Part shown: piece by piece, positions 16,956 to 25,717 of the stretch
Position numbering within the stretch: position 1 is the stretch's first letter
Layout: every line of letters starts with the position of its first letter
NCBI GenBank assembly: GCA_964586835.1
Contig: CAZPIC010000020.1
Span: 1 to 43,243 of the forward strand
DNA from: CAZLYF01 sp964586835
Lineage (GTDB): Bacteria > Bacillota > Clostridia > Christensenellales > Aristaeellaceae
Reading direction: 5' to 3'
Length of the DNA: 43,243 nt
Notes under the pieces: generated by a model
Told to the model about the DNA's origin: nothing
What the model saw: the letters and a program-made list of their open reading frames with translations, nothing else
Database searches by the model: none
Translations under genes and position numbers: made by a program

Positions 16956-17777
16956 TCAGTCTCCGTTCCCGAACACTGCATCGTACTCGTCATCGCCATA
17001 AAAGACGCGCTGGGGCACATCGCCTCCAAGGCGTTCAATGGCATTTCTGAGCTCGATATAGTCAAGGTAGCCCACCGATTCGCTCATAGCGCGCCGCCTG
17101 AGCGCGGGGATAGCCCGCAGGTCTCCCAAGCGTCCCAGGTAGGTCGCCAGCGTCACCTGCCGCGAAGGGCAGGCGTTGAACAGGGCCAGCAGCGCTTCAA
17201 ACACCTTTTCCTCTCCCGGGAAGCGGCTTAAAAGCGATAGCAGCGCTTCCTTCCCTGCATCCGTGGCGCCTTCCAGCGCAGAAACCATCGGTTTGACCGC
17301 TGCCTCTCCGATCAACTCAAGGCTTTCCACAGCGTTGTCGCACAGTTCGTCCTGAAGCTCCCTCACACGCTGCCAGGCTACATACCTGTGCATCGGAAGG
17401 ACGGATCCCATCTCACGCAGGAGCGTGACAGCGAGCATTTTGGCCTGCCGGGGCGCTTGATCTCTATCCAAAATAGCACAGAGAAAAGGCGCACTATCCC
17501 GAAGGCTCAGGATGCGTTCCAGCAGCAGCTGGGGGGGCTCCATCCCCTGGCAGATATAGCCTTCCATCCATTCCACCAGAGATTGAGGGTCAGCACAGGC
17601 AGCGAAGTATTCCCGAGGCCTGGAGCCCTCAAGCCAGGGGGCGGGGGTGTCGAGGAACAGCGCGTAGACCTCGGGCAAGGCTTCCTCCCATTCCTCCTCC
17701 TCAAAGTCTTGGCCTTCGCCTGCCAGCCACTGCTGCAGGAAACACCGGAAGGGCCCCTCAAAGTCAATATAATCCAT
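16956..17777 (-). CDS. HEAT-repeat-like helical protein
   Basis: The 273-residue acidic protein is almost wholly alpha-helical. Its second half has repeated helix pairs such as LIGEAAVKPMVSALEGA and LGDLRAIPALRRRAM, which look like PBS-lyase/HEAT repeats used as protein-binding scaffolds. The last residues (YGDDEYDAVFGNGD) are very acidic. No catalytic motif is seen. The ATG at 17777 has GGGGGAGG 5 bases upstream and lies inside the end of the decayed hslO frame. The GTG-started membrane protein gene follows 31 bp downstream. It may act with that protein, but the role is unknown. Confidence 0.75.
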   Translation of the reverse strand: MDYIDFEGPFRCFLQQWLAGEGQDFEEEEWEEALPEVYALFLDTPAPWLEGSRPREYFAACADPQSLVEWMEGYICQGMEPPQLLLERILSLRDSAPFLCAILDRDQAPRQAKMLAVTLLREMGSVLPMHRYVAWQRVRELQDELCDNAVESLELIGEAAVKPMVSALEGATDAGKEALLSLLSRFPGEEKVFEALLALFNACPSRQVTLATYLGRLGDLRAIPALRRRAMSESVGYLDYIELRNAIERLGGDVPQRVFYGDDEYDAVFGNGD

Positions 17778-18381
17778 CGAAACCCTCCCCCATCGTCTCC
17801 TTGGCAAGCTCAACGAGGTCTGACTGCGCAAACACCTGTCTTAAGCGATGGAAGTGGCAAACGGCCGGAACTTCTCCGCCGTTCTCCGCGATCTCCTCCC
17901 TCTTCTGCCGTGATCGCGCGGGAAGAGTCCCGTGCGTCCTTCGCCAGGATCCGTCACAGTGCGGCCAAAGCGGTAGCATCTCTCCAGGATTCCCCGCTAC
18001 CTCCCGGCTGTTGTCGGCCGGGAAGCCGCCTATCGACAAGACGCTGCCACACAGGCATCCGTGCGCCACAACGGAGGAAAACTGTTCCGACGCGGTGAAA
18101 CAGCGGGCAAAGCCTTCCTCCATCGCGTCTAAGGCCGGCTTGCTGCTGTCGATGCAGGGTTCCTCCTGGCCCAAGTACTGGGCATCGCTCAGCCGGCCCC
18201 TGTCACGCTGCCCCGGGCTTGGCTGGCTGTAGCGCCCGGCAGCGCCTTGCCTGACAGGAATCGCCGCAGGCGCCGGATCGCAGGTCGCGACGGTCGTCTG
18301 GCACAGCATCCCCCAGGCTCCGTGGCTTCTGAGGGTCCTGCGTACAAGCGCATTCCGTTTGTCCCATGCAGGGTTCTCCAT
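17764..18381 (-). pseudogene. hslO: Decayed hslO (Hsp33 redox chaperone) remnant
   Basis: The 205-codon frame still shows Hsp33 landmarks in the right order. An N-terminal NALVRRTLRS piece comes first. A GRLSDAQYLGQEEP segment matches the family's 'L-x-V-I-x-D-L-G-x-K-E-P'. Then come EEGFARCFTASEQ (family EDFAxYFxxSEQ), a GGF segment, and ENGGEVPAVCHF near the end. Intact Hsp33 has about 290 residues. Roughly 80 residues of the N-terminal domain and another block before the zinc domain are missing. The redox zinc site is broken: CxC is reduced to one Cys and the final CxxC reads CHFH. It sits between a YqeM-like methyltransferase and the HEAT-like gene, and hslO next to yqeM is a common clostridial order. 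A divergent functional protein is less likely. Confidence 0.68.
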
Positions 18382-18386
18382 GGTCC

Positions 18387-19136
18387 TCAGCTTTCAGGCG
18401 GCCTGATAGCCACAAAATGCAGTCGTGGTTCACGCGGCCCAGGGGGTGACATCCGCTGGTCGCCAAAGGCGCGGACGTCCACGAAACCTGCCCCGGAAAG
18501 GGCGGAAGCAATCTCCTCAGCGCCATGGGCACGCTGTGTCTGGGATTCTTCCACCCGATCAAAGGCACCGTCGGGACGCCTGGCAAAGACCGACAGGTCC
18601 ATGTTCAGGCAGCGGCCGGCTTCCGACCAGCGGTTACGCCAGATGTAGCTAACATCCTCATCGACATGCACAAGGGTGTTGTTGCCCAGGGTCTTGCTGA
18701 GTTTGTGGGTCGACGATAGGTCGAACACCAGCGCACCGCCCGGCTTCAGCGCAGCAAACGCGCGCTTGAAAAACCGGGCCAGCTGCGTCGGCGTCATCAG
18801 GTAATTCACCCCGTCGCAAGTGCACAGCACCGCGTCCTGCAGCCTGTGCAGGCTCATCTTGCGCATGTCCTGACATACAAGGGGGATGTCCAGCCCTGCT
18901 GCGCGCGCCTTGCGCGCGGCAATGGAGAGCATGTCCTGGGACAGGTCGAGCCCCGTCATACGGTAGCGTCTGGCAAGCGGGACGGTCAAAGACCCGGTGC
19001 CACAGGCACATTCGGCCACCAGGCCTCCGGATGGTACCCCCGCCCACTCAAGGAGTTTCGTATAAAACCCTGCCCAGGCATCGTAATCCGTTGCAGCCAT
19101 GAGACGGTCATATACAGAAGCAAAGGCTGTGTACAT
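18387..19136 (-). CDS. Class I SAM-dependent methyltransferase, YqeM-like
   Basis: The 249-residue protein opens with MYTAFASVYDRLM, the typical start of YqeM-type methyltransferases. SAM motif I is VAECACGTGSL at 40-50, the acidic residue of motif II is in TGLDLS, and ALKPGGALVFDL is the post-motif strand. The substrate is unknown. Its ATG overlaps the TGA of the preceding DUF624 gene by one base (TGATG), which implies translational coupling. The hslO remnant starts 5 bp after its stop codon. Family members often lie near the ribosome silencing factor gene; that gene is not in this window. Confidence 0.88.
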   Translation of the reverse strand: MYTAFASVYDRLMAATDYDAWAGFYTKLLEWAGVPSGGLVAECACGTGSLTVPLARRYRMTGLDLSQDMLSIAARKARAAGLDIPLVCQDMRKMSLHRLQDAVLCTCDGVNYLMTPTQLARFFKRAFAALKPGGALVFDLSSTHKLSKTLGNNTLVHVDEDVSYIWRNRWSEAGRCLNMDLSVFARRPDGAFDRVEESQTQRAHGAEEIASALSGAGFVDVRAFGDQRMSPPGPREPRLHFVAIRPPES

Positions 19137-20128
19137 CAGTCCGCCTCGTCCTCCGTACCGCCAGAGGGCAGCGGCGCTTCGTCCTCGTCGTCCTCCTTCG
19201 GCGCGAGGCCCCGGTTGACCAGGGCGTTCTCGATACGCGCGTTGATAAACCGGTCAAACACCGCGTTGGTGAACGAAGCGAATATAAAACGCGACAGGGC
19301 GTTCCCCACCAACAGGTAATACCCCGCCAGCGCCATCAGCGCGACCGTCCCGTAAGGGCTGAACAGCGCCACAACCCCCGCGATAAAAGAAGGAACAAGC
19401 GCCGCAAGCCGTACGCCCACCACATGCGGCAGCCGTCCCAGCGTCAGGAGGAGGCTGTTGCGGAGCACGGTCCGAAAGCCCATCCTGTAGGTCACAAGCA
19501 TCGGATAGACAAAAACCAAAGACAGTACCCATACGACGCCTGCCACAGCGGTCAGCATCTGAGGCAACAGGTAGATCAGGCTCTTTTCCAGCAAACCGCC
19601 GTAAAATTTCCATCCCACATAGACGACCAGGGGGACCAGGCCTGTGATCAGCGACATCCCAAGCGCCTGTTTCCAGTTGGCTCGGAAGGCGTCCTTGAAG
19701 TCCGACCAGACAAAGGCATGCTGATCCCGGGCCCAATTACGGGTCACATAGGCCAGGGCTGCCGAAAAAGGACCGGTGACCGCGATGGCAGGGATCAGCT
19801 TTAAAAGCGCACTGAAGATCAGGCTGTTACGAACCTCGGCGGCATGGGTAAAGACCTCGAGAGCCTCCACGGAGGCTGCAGCCATGTCCGCCTCCACCTC
19901 GAAGATCAACATGTTCAGCTGGACCAGGTTAGAAAAGAGGTTAGACAACACATAGATGAGAGGGACCCAAGCGACGGCAGAGATCAGATTCAGCCGGAAC
20001 AAGGCCGCAAGGCGGATACGAAGCATCTCAAAGAACAGTTGCCAGCGGTTCTTCGGGAGGTCATCCCTGGAGTAATCGCCCTTGCCGCTTTTACCGTAGT
20101 AGTAGTTGTTCATGAAACGTCCGAACAC
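19136..20128 (-). CDS. DUF624 (YesL-like) membrane protein
   Basis: The 330-residue protein has about six hydrophobic helices and an acidic C-terminal tail rich in Asp/Glu. The N-terminal NNYYYGKSGKGDYSRDDLPKNR is characteristic of YesL/DUF624 proteins in Clostridia. Some relatives sit in sugar-transport gene clusters, but the function is not known. A GTG at 20128 has AGGAGG 7 bases upstream, which decides the start; an ATG five codons later has no site. It is the first gene of the operon that runs to ftsH. The large sugar cluster diverges from it. Confidence 0.83.
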   Translation of the reverse strand: MFGRFMNNYYYGKSGKGDYSRDDLPKNRWQLFFEMLRIRLAALFRLNLISAVAWVPLIYVLSNLFSNLVQLNMLIFEVEADMAAASVEALEVFTHAAEVRNSLIFSALLKLIPAIAVTGPFSAALAYVTRNWARDQHAFVWSDFKDAFRANWKQALGMSLITGLVPLVVYVGWKFYGGLLEKSLIYLLPQMLTAVAGVVWVLSLVFVYPMLVTYRMGFRTVLRNSLLLTLGRLPHVVGVRLAALVPSFIAGVVALFSPYGTVALMALAGYYLLVGNALSRFIFASFTNAVFDRFINARIENALVNRGLAPKEDDEDEAPLPSGGTEDEAD

Positions 20129-20159
20129 GCCCAGCCCTCCTGAAAAAAACTCCACCAGC

Positions 20160-20188
20160 AGTATACCACCGAAGCCCGCGCCTGAACA
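20160..20188 (-). promoter_or_regulatory. Weak promoter of the DUF624-ftsH operon
   Basis: On the minus strand a good -10 TATACT (20165-20160) is 17 bp from a poor -35 TGTTCA (20188-20183). The predicted start would be about 25 bases before the GTG. An activator may be needed if the -35 is truly this poor. Confidence 0.45.
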
Positions 20189-20206
20189 GAAACCCACCCG
20201 GCGAGA

Positions 20207-20235
20207 TTGACACCGGGGCTTGGTTTTGCTATCAT
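20207..20235 (+). promoter_or_regulatory. Promoter of the sugar ABC transporter operon
   Basis: TTGACA (20207-20212), 17 bp, TATCAT (20230-20235). The leader to the first start codon is about 180 bases. It includes a GGAGGGCCTCC palindrome followed by TTTT near 20297-20312, which might be a weak attenuator. Confidence 0.7.
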
Positions 20236-20420
20236 CGCGGGCAGTTCCCGGGCGCTGGACAGTGTCGGCCCGCTGTCAAGCAGAGGGCCTTGGAGGGCCT
20301 CCTTTTGCGCAGTGTGCGGCGTTTGGCTGTATGCATGCCCATAGGAGGCGTCAGCAAGGGGCTGTCCGAGTCTGCAACCTGGAAACCCCGGGTTCGCATA
20401 TATGAAAAGGAGGAACTCCC

Positions 20421-21398
20421 ATGTCCAGAAAATTCCTCGTGATGCTCGCAGCTGTCGCCGCGCTGGTCTTTACCTTTATGGCCGGCGCTTCCGCCCTGAC
20501 CTATGGCTACATGGCCTACCAGATGTCCGATATCTGGAACGAGTACTCTTCCAAGGCCTTTGAGTACGCCGCAGAGCAAAACGACGTTGAAGTCATCGTG
20601 CTCGACGCGCAAAACGACATTGGCCAGTCCGTCGCCGCGATGGAATCATTCATCCAGCAGGGCGTCGACGGCATCTCTATCTTCCCCATCTCCCCAGAGC
20701 AGGGCGCCCAGCTCGTGAAGATGGCCAACGAGGCGGGCATCCCCATCACCGTCGAAAACATCGACATCGCCCAGGTCTGTGAACCGGAGCAGTATATCGC
20801 CAGCGTCGCCTGCCTCTATGGCGACATCGGCTATGCCGCCATTGAGTGGCTCAGCCAGAACGTTGAGGACGCCAAGGTCTTCTACTGCGCGGGTGCTGTA
20901 GGCGGCGGCGTGTTTGAAGCCTACATCGTGGGCGTTGAACAGGCGCTTGCAGACTATGCCGACACCATCGAAATGGTCGGCATGCTCAACGGTGATGCCT
21001 GGTCTACTGAGAATGGCCTCAACCTCACCCAGAACTTCATCAACTCCGGCGTCGAGTTCAACTGCATTTTCGCCAACAACGACCAGATGGCCCAGGGTTG
21101 CTACCAGGCACTGCTCATGGCCGGCCTGGAAAATGAGATCCCGGTCGTCTCCACCGGCGGATCGCCCGACGCTTACAAATTCCTGGAAGATGGCATCGAG
21201 GCCGCAAACATGACCGCCCCCGTGTCCATCCAGGGCGTCCAAACCTTTAAAAACCTGCACGAATATGTCACCGAAGGCATCGTACCGGACCCCAAATTCC
21301 AGAGCCTGCCCATCGTCCCGGTCGCCGGGGCTGACCTGGGCGCCTGGATCGACTGGTCTGACTATGCCGGCGCTTACGCCTACGTATACGGCGAATAA
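20421..21398 (+). CDS. Ribose-type sugar ABC transporter substrate-binding protein
   Basis: The 325-residue protein is a periplasmic-binding-protein type 1 (Peripla_BP_4 / RbsB-like) solute receptor. A signal peptide (residues 1-25, ending GASA) is followed directly by the mature domain. QNDIGQSVAAMESFIQQGVDGISIFP is the usual first-lobe signature. Unusually for a Gram-positive-type binding protein it has no lipobox Cys, so it would be free, held by an uncleaved signal, or in a periplasm. It is strongly acidic. AAAGGAGG is 9 bases before the ATG. The ligand cannot be read from sequence. Downstream MtnA and aldolase genes suggest a pentose, 5-deoxypentose or methylthioribose, as inference only. 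Confidence 0.9.
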   Translation: MSRKFLVMLAAVAALVFTFMAGASALTYGYMAYQMSDIWNEYSSKAFEYAAEQNDVEVIVLDAQNDIGQSVAAMESFIQQGVDGISIFPISPEQGAQLVKMANEAGIPITVENIDIAQVCEPEQYIASVACLYGDIGYAAIEWLSQNVEDAKVFYCAGAVGGGVFEAYIVGVEQALADYADTIEMVGMLNGDAWSTENGLNLTQNFINSGVEFNCIFANNDQMAQGCYQALLMAGLENEIPVVSTGGSPDAYKFLEDGIEAANMTAPVSIQGVQTFKNLHEYVTEGIVPDPKFQSLPIVPVAGADLGAWIDWSDYAGAYAYVYGE

Positions 21399-21416
21399 GC
21401 GCTGATCCACAGGCTG

Positions 21417-21449
21417 CCCGCGCCCCGGTTCTGTTGCCCGGGGCGCGGG
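21417..21449 (+). promoter_or_regulatory. Intercistronic stem-loop after the binding-protein gene
   Basis: CCCGCGCCCCGG pairs perfectly with CCGGGGCGCGGG across a 9-base loop, with no T run. Such hairpins between a binding-protein gene and its ATPase gene commonly protect the upstream mRNA, so that the receptor is made in excess. Confidence 0.75.
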
Positions 21450-21500
21450 TGCCCATGGTTCTGTTTACCTGCTGACGCAAAAAGCGTGAGGGCCCAAACC

Positions 21501-23024
21501 ATGACAAGACCCCTGGCAAGCCCCGAGCCGCTGATCCGCATGCAGGGCATCGTGAAGGAATTCCCCGGTGTGCGGGCTCTGTCCGAGCTGAGCTTCGATC
21601 TGTACGCCGGCGAGATCCACTGCCTGGTGGGTGAAAACGGGGCCGGCAAGTCCACGCTGATGAAAATCCTTTCCGGCGCCTACACCCCCACTGAGGGCAG
21701 CATTTTCATAGACGGAAACGAATACAGCTCCCTGAACCCGGAGCTGTCCCAGCAGCTGGGCATTGAGATCGTCTACCAGGAAAACGACCTGGTCCCTACC
21801 ATGGACGCGGTGGAAAACATCTATGTGGGCAAGGAGCTGACGCATCTGGGCCTGATCGACCGTGCTGGAATGCTGCGACGTGTGCGGGAGATGATGGACA
21901 GGTTCCGTATCCGCATCAACCCCATGGAAAAGATCGAGGACATGTCCGTTGCCGACCAGCAGTTCGTCAAGATCCTGAAGGCACTGATGAACGAAAGCAG
22001 GATGATGATCCTCGACGAACCCACGTCCATGTTCAACACAGAGGACGCGGGCAAGGTTCTTGACCTGGTGCGCGACATCTCCCAGCGGGGCATCGGCGTG
22101 ATCTATATCTCCCACTTTCTGAAAGAAGTTGTCCAGATCGCTCACCGCATCACTGTGATCCGGGACGGCTCAGCCATCCGCACCTACGACAACAGCTCCG
22201 GGAACGTTAGCCTCGACGCCATCACCCGCGACATGGTCGGGCGACCCGTGGATATGTTCTACCGTAAAGAACACTGCGAGATGGGTGACGTGATGTTTGA
22301 AGTGAAGGGCCTCAGGCTGACAAGGGAATCGCCTGAGATCAGTTTCAGCGTGCGCAGGGGAGAAATCCTGGGTCTCTTTGGGATGGTTGGCTCCGGACGC
22401 ACTGAGATCGTCAGCGCCATATCCGGCGCAATCCGCCGCAGCGAAGGCGAGGTCCTGCTCCACGGCAGAAGTCTGCGCATCCGAACTCCCCGGGACTCCA
22501 TCCGAGCGGGCATCGCCCATATCACCGAGGATCGTCAGCGCTTGGGGCTGAACCTGGGGGCGAGCGTGCTTGAGAACATCCTGCTGGTGGGACTTCAAAA
22601 CATGAAGGCCGGCCTTGTATATAACTTCAGGAAGTTCGCACCGCGGGTCCGGCCTATTGTAGATCGGCTCAGAATCCGCACGCCGAGTCTTCTGCAGGAG
22701 GTGGTATACCTCTCGGGGGGCAATCAGCAGAAGGTCGTCCTCGGCAAGTGGCTGTACGCAAAGCAAAGCGTCTATATCTTTGACGAACCCACACGCGGGA
22801 TCGACGTGGGCGCGAAAGCCGAATTTTACAGGGAGATGACAGGCCTGGCCGGGGAGGGCCACTGCATCCTCATGGTCTCCTCGGAGATGCCGGAGCTGAT
22901 CTCCATGAGCGACCGCGTCCTCGTCATCCGGGACGGCGCCGTCAAGCGGGAGCTGCACGGCGAGGACATCAACGAACAGAGCATCATCCGTGAGGCATTG
23001 GGGGTAGAAGGGCATGAAGAGTAA
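21501..23024 (+). CDS. Sugar ABC transporter ATP-binding protein (RbsA/MglA type)
   Basis: The 507-residue protein is a tandem ABC ATPase. The first domain has Walker A GENGAGKS at 44-51 and a degenerate signature (MSVADQQFVKI). The second has the usual altered Walker A GMVGSGRTE and a full signature LSGGNQQKVVLGKWL, followed by DEPTRGIDVGAK. This asymmetry is normal for the carbohydrate uptake 2 family that imports ribose, galactose or autoinducer-2. Start: the ATG at 21501 with GAGGG 8-9 bases before it; an in-frame GTG at 21486 is possible. The permease gene overlaps its end by 11 bases. Confidence 0.92.
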   Translation: MTRPLASPEPLIRMQGIVKEFPGVRALSELSFDLYAGEIHCLVGENGAGKSTLMKILSGAYTPTEGSIFIDGNEYSSLNPELSQQLGIEIVYQENDLVPTMDAVENIYVGKELTHLGLIDRAGMLRRVREMMDRFRIRINPMEKIEDMSVADQQFVKILKALMNESRMMILDEPTSMFNTEDAGKVLDLVRDISQRGIGVIYISHFLKEVVQIAHRITVIRDGSAIRTYDNSSGNVSLDAITRDMVGRPVDMFYRKEHCEMGDVMFEVKGLRLTRESPEISFSVRRGEILGLFGMVGSGRTEIVSAISGAIRRSEGEVLLHGRSLRIRTPRDSIRAGIAHITEDRQRLGLNLGASVLENILLVGLQNMKAGLVYNFRKFAPRVRPIVDRLRIRTPSLLQEVVYLSGGNQQKVVLGKWLYAKQSVYIFDEPTRGIDVGAKAEFYREMTGLAGEGHCILMVSSEMPELISMSDRVLVIRDGAVKRELHGEDINEQSIIREALGVEGHEE

Positions 23025-23964
23025 AATCCGCCTGTTCAGGGATCAGCGCTTCTTGCTGAGCGCCGTCATCGTCGCGCTGGTTGTCATTGTCGGGCTGATC
23101 AACCCCAAATTTGTCAGGCTCGCGAACATCAGCGCGATTCTTCAGCAGATCTCCGTCCTGGGCGTATTGACGATGGCGATGGCGATGCTGCTCATCAGTG
23201 GCGGGATCGACCTGTCCATCGGCAACATGATGACCCTTTCCGGTGTCGTGGTCGCCACCATCCTCATGAATGGCGGCAGCATGTTCACAGCCGTGCTGGC
23301 AGGTGTAGCCACTTCCGCCGCCTGCGGGCTCCTCAATGGAATCGTCATCGCCAAATCACACACGATGCCGCTTATCATCACCCTGGGCACCGGCCAGATG
23401 TTCAACGGCATATCGCTCCTGATCGCAGGCGGTTCCTTTCTTCAGTTCGCGGGCAAGCTCGACTTTCTCAGGACGGTAAAGCTGTTCAACTTTCTGCCCC
23501 TGATGGTCATCTTCATGCTGGTTGTTGTCATCCTGATGCACCTGCTTTTAACAAAAACGCGCTACGGACGCAGGATTGTTGCTATCGGTGGCAACGAAAA
23601 AAACGCTTTTCTCTCGGGAATCCCGGTAGACCTCTACAAGATCATCACCTACACGCTCAGCGGGGCGGTCGTCTCCATCGCGGGGCTGATCTTCGCTGCG
23701 CGCCTCAATGCCATCACAGCCAGCGCAGGTGCGGGCTATGAGCTCAATGCTCTGGTGGCAACGGTCATCGGGGGCGTCACCTTCGAAGGCGGCCGGGGTA
23801 CCATCCTGGGTGCCTTCCTGGGCTGCCTGCTGATTGGCATCATCTCCAACGCACTGGACATCCTGGGCATCCACGCCTACGTGAAGATCGTCATCACCGG
23901 CGGCATCATTGTAGGCGCGGTGGTACTCAGCAACCTGGGCAAGCTCAGGCAGGCCAGGCGCTGA
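23014..23964 (+). CDS. Sugar ABC transporter permease (RbsC type)
   Basis: The 316-residue membrane protein has about nine or ten helices and the BPD_transp_2 pattern: SGGIDLSIGNMMTLSG early in the chain and a conserved GRRIVAIGGNEKNAFLSGI loop that contacts the ATPase. It pairs with the overlapping ATPase gene. Only one permease is present, so it would act as a homodimer, as in ribose systems. Confidence 0.92.
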   Translation: MKSKIRLFRDQRFLLSAVIVALVVIVGLINPKFVRLANISAILQQISVLGVLTMAMAMLLISGGIDLSIGNMMTLSGVVVATILMNGGSMFTAVLAGVATSAACGLLNGIVIAKSHTMPLIITLGTGQMFNGISLLIAGGSFLQFAGKLDFLRTVKLFNFLPLMVIFMLVVVILMHLLLTKTRYGRRIVAIGGNEKNAFLSGIPVDLYKIITYTLSGAVVSIAGLIFAARLNAITASAGAGYELNALVATVIGGVTFEGGRGTILGAFLGCLLIGIISNALDILGIHAYVKIVITGGIIVGAVVLSNLGKLRQARR

Positions 23965-23998
23965 ACGGGACACACAAACACATCAACGGGAGAAGCAC

Positions 23999-24838
23999 AT
24001 GAAAACAGGCGTCAGTTTCTTTACCTTTGGCCTGGACGTGGACCTGCGGGAGGCCTGCGAGCAGACAAAGAAAGCGGGCTATGACGGCGTTGAACCCGTG
24101 CTGAGCGAGAAAGGCTCGCTCAACATGAAGACGACGGACAGAGAGCTCACGGGCATCCGCCGCATGGCGGAAGACCTGGGCCTTGAAATTTTCTCCGTAG
24201 GCGCATGGAACCTGTGGGAGCACAACTTAGCCGGGGAGGACAAAGCCGAGGCCATGATCGCGCGGGACATCATCAAAAAGCAGATCGACTGCGCTGCCGC
24301 CTTTGGCGCCGACACGGTGCTGGTGGTACCCGGCTGGGTGGGAACGCCCTTCGCGCCGGGAATCGTTCGTTACGACCGTGCCTATCAAAACGCCCAGGAG
24401 GCGCTCCGTGCCCTGGCGCCCTACGCGCGCGCCGCAGGCGTCAGCATGGCGGTGGAGAATGTATGGAACAAATTTCTCCTTTCCCCACTGGAGATGAAGC
24501 GCTTCTTAGACGAGATCGGCGATCCCTTCGTCGGGGCCTACTTCGATGTGGGCAACATCATCTATATCGGCTATCCCGACCAATGGATCGAGATCCTGGG
24601 CCGAGAGCACCTCAAGAAGATCCACGTCTGCGACTGCCGCTCTGAGCAGGCGGGGCTGGGCATGTTTGTGGACCTCTTTGAGGGCGACGTCGACTTTGAA
24701 GCGGTGATGAAGGCGCTGCACCGCGTGGGCTATGACGACTGGCTGACCGTCGAATTCCTGCCCAACTACCGACGCTTTCCCTATCAGTCCATCATCAACG
24801 GGCGCCTTTCCCTCGAACGGATCCTCCACATCGTGTAG
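23999..24838 (+). CDS. Sugar phosphate isomerase/epimerase, xylose-isomerase-like TIM barrel
   Basis: The 279-residue protein has the AP-endonuclease-2/xylose-isomerase-like barrel. Probable metal ligands and catalytic acids are Glu153 (AVENVW), Asp183 (YFDVGN), His209 (KIHVCD) and Glu252 (TVEF), in the usual order for ketose 3-epimerases, hydroxypyruvate isomerases and IolE/IolI relatives. The substrate is unresolved. GGAG lies 6 bases before the ATG, 34 bp after the permease, so it belongs to the transporter operon. The context suggests it isomerises the imported sugar before phosphorylation or cleavage. Confidence 0.85.
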   Translation: MKTGVSFFTFGLDVDLREACEQTKKAGYDGVEPVLSEKGSLNMKTTDRELTGIRRMAEDLGLEIFSVGAWNLWEHNLAGEDKAEAMIARDIIKKQIDCAAAFGADTVLVVPGWVGTPFAPGIVRYDRAYQNAQEALRALAPYARAAGVSMAVENVWNKFLLSPLEMKRFLDEIGDPFVGAYFDVGNIIYIGYPDQWIEILGREHLKKIHVCDCRSEQAGLGMFVDLFEGDVDFEAVMKALHRVGYDDWLTVEFLPNYRRFPYQSIINGRLSLERILHIV

Positions 24839-24853
24839 AGACAACAGGAGCCT

Positions 24854-24897
24854 GCTTTCGCCACGGAGCCTGCGTTGACAGCGCGCCTGGCGAAAGC
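24854..24897. repeat. 10-bp inverted repeat flanking a -35 box, candidate operator
   Basis: GCTTTCGCCA (24854-24863) and TGGCGAAAGC (24888-24897) are perfect inverted copies with a 24-base centre holding TTGACA. The right arm ends directly against the -10 box. A repressor bound here would block the promoter. It could also be an RNA hairpin ending the upstream operon, but no T run follows. Confidence 0.55.
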
Positions 24898-24903
24898 TAT
24901 ACT
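24875..24903 (+). promoter_or_regulatory. Internal promoter for the aldolase-to-MtnA genes
   Basis: TTGACA (24875-24880), 17 bp, TATACT (24898-24903), about 60 bases before the aldolase start codon. It is embedded in the inverted repeat at 24854-24897, so regulated expression of the downstream enzymes apart from the transporter is likely. Confidence 0.75.
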
Positions 24904-24964
24904 CAGACCCACTGTCCTATCAGCCGTCACCCCAAGCGCCCTCAATGTCCACTGGAGCGATTGA

Positions 24965-25717
24965 ATGTCCTACAGGGCCTATCCAACAGACCACGAAGCA
25001 AAGCAGTTGATCCTCGACATCGGACGCAGGATGTATCAGAAGAACTTCGTCGCTGCCAATGACGGCAATATCACCGTCAAGGTCGACAACGACATAATTT
25101 GGGCCACGCCCACCGGCGTTTCCAAGGGCTTCATGACCGAAGGCATGCTTGTGAAGCTCGCTCTGGACGGCAGGGTCTTAAGCCGGGGTGAGCTTGAACC
25201 CTCGTCCGAAATAAAGATGCACCAGCGCATCTACCTTGAAAATCCTCAGGTGGGCGGGGTGGTCCACGCCCATCCTCTCATCTGTACCTCTTTCGCCATT
25301 GCCGGAATCAGCCTGGACCGGGCAATCTATCCGGGAGCCTTGGTGAACCTGGGCATTGTCCCCTGTGTGCACTATGAGACGTCGGGATCCCCCGGCGTTG
25401 CGGACTCCGTTGCTCCCTATTGCCTTGATTATAACGCGCTGCTGCTGGCCAACCACGGCGCGGTTGCCTGGGGCAGGACGCTCCTGGAAGCCTTCTTTCG
25501 GCTGGAGATGATGGAGCACTATGCCTCGCTCCTCATGTATACGGGAAACATCATCGGCAAGGCCAATGTGCTCAGCCGCGATCAGGTTGCAGCACTCCTT
25601 GCCATCCGTGAAAAGCTTGGCATCACTGCGGGAGGCGTGCCTCCCTGCGCGGTCGAACCCACCAACCTGCAGGACGTGATCGCGCCTTCCATCGCCCTGG
25701 CAAAGCAGGATGAATAG
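24965..25717 (+). CDS. Class II aldolase/adducin family protein
   Basis: The 250-residue protein belongs to the fuculose-1-phosphate / ribulose-5-phosphate epimerase-like zinc aldolase family. It has NDGNIT (phosphate-binding region) at about 32-37, a catalytic-type Glu82 in SSE, zinc ligands His101 and His103 (HAHP) and His164 (ANHGA). Such enzymes split ketose 1-phosphates to dihydroxyacetone phosphate and an aldehyde. The MtnA gene in the same cluster would supply a 5-substituted ribulose 1-phosphate. That makes 5-deoxyribulose-1-phosphate or 5-methylthioribulose-1-phosphate aldolase (DrdA/Ald2-like) the leading guess. Fuculose- or other deoxy-sugar-phosphate aldolase remains possible. GGAG is 7 bases before the ATG. 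Confidence 0.85.
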   Translation: MSYRAYPTDHEAKQLILDIGRRMYQKNFVAANDGNITVKVDNDIIWATPTGVSKGFMTEGMLVKLALDGRVLSRGELEPSSEIKMHQRIYLENPQVGGVVHAHPLICTSFAIAGISLDRAIYPGALVNLGIVPCVHYETSGSPGVADSVAPYCLDYNALLLANHGAVAWGRTLLEAFFRLEMMEHYASLLMYTGNIIGKANVLSRDQVAALLAIREKLGITAGGVPPCAVEPTNLQDVIAPSIALAKQDE

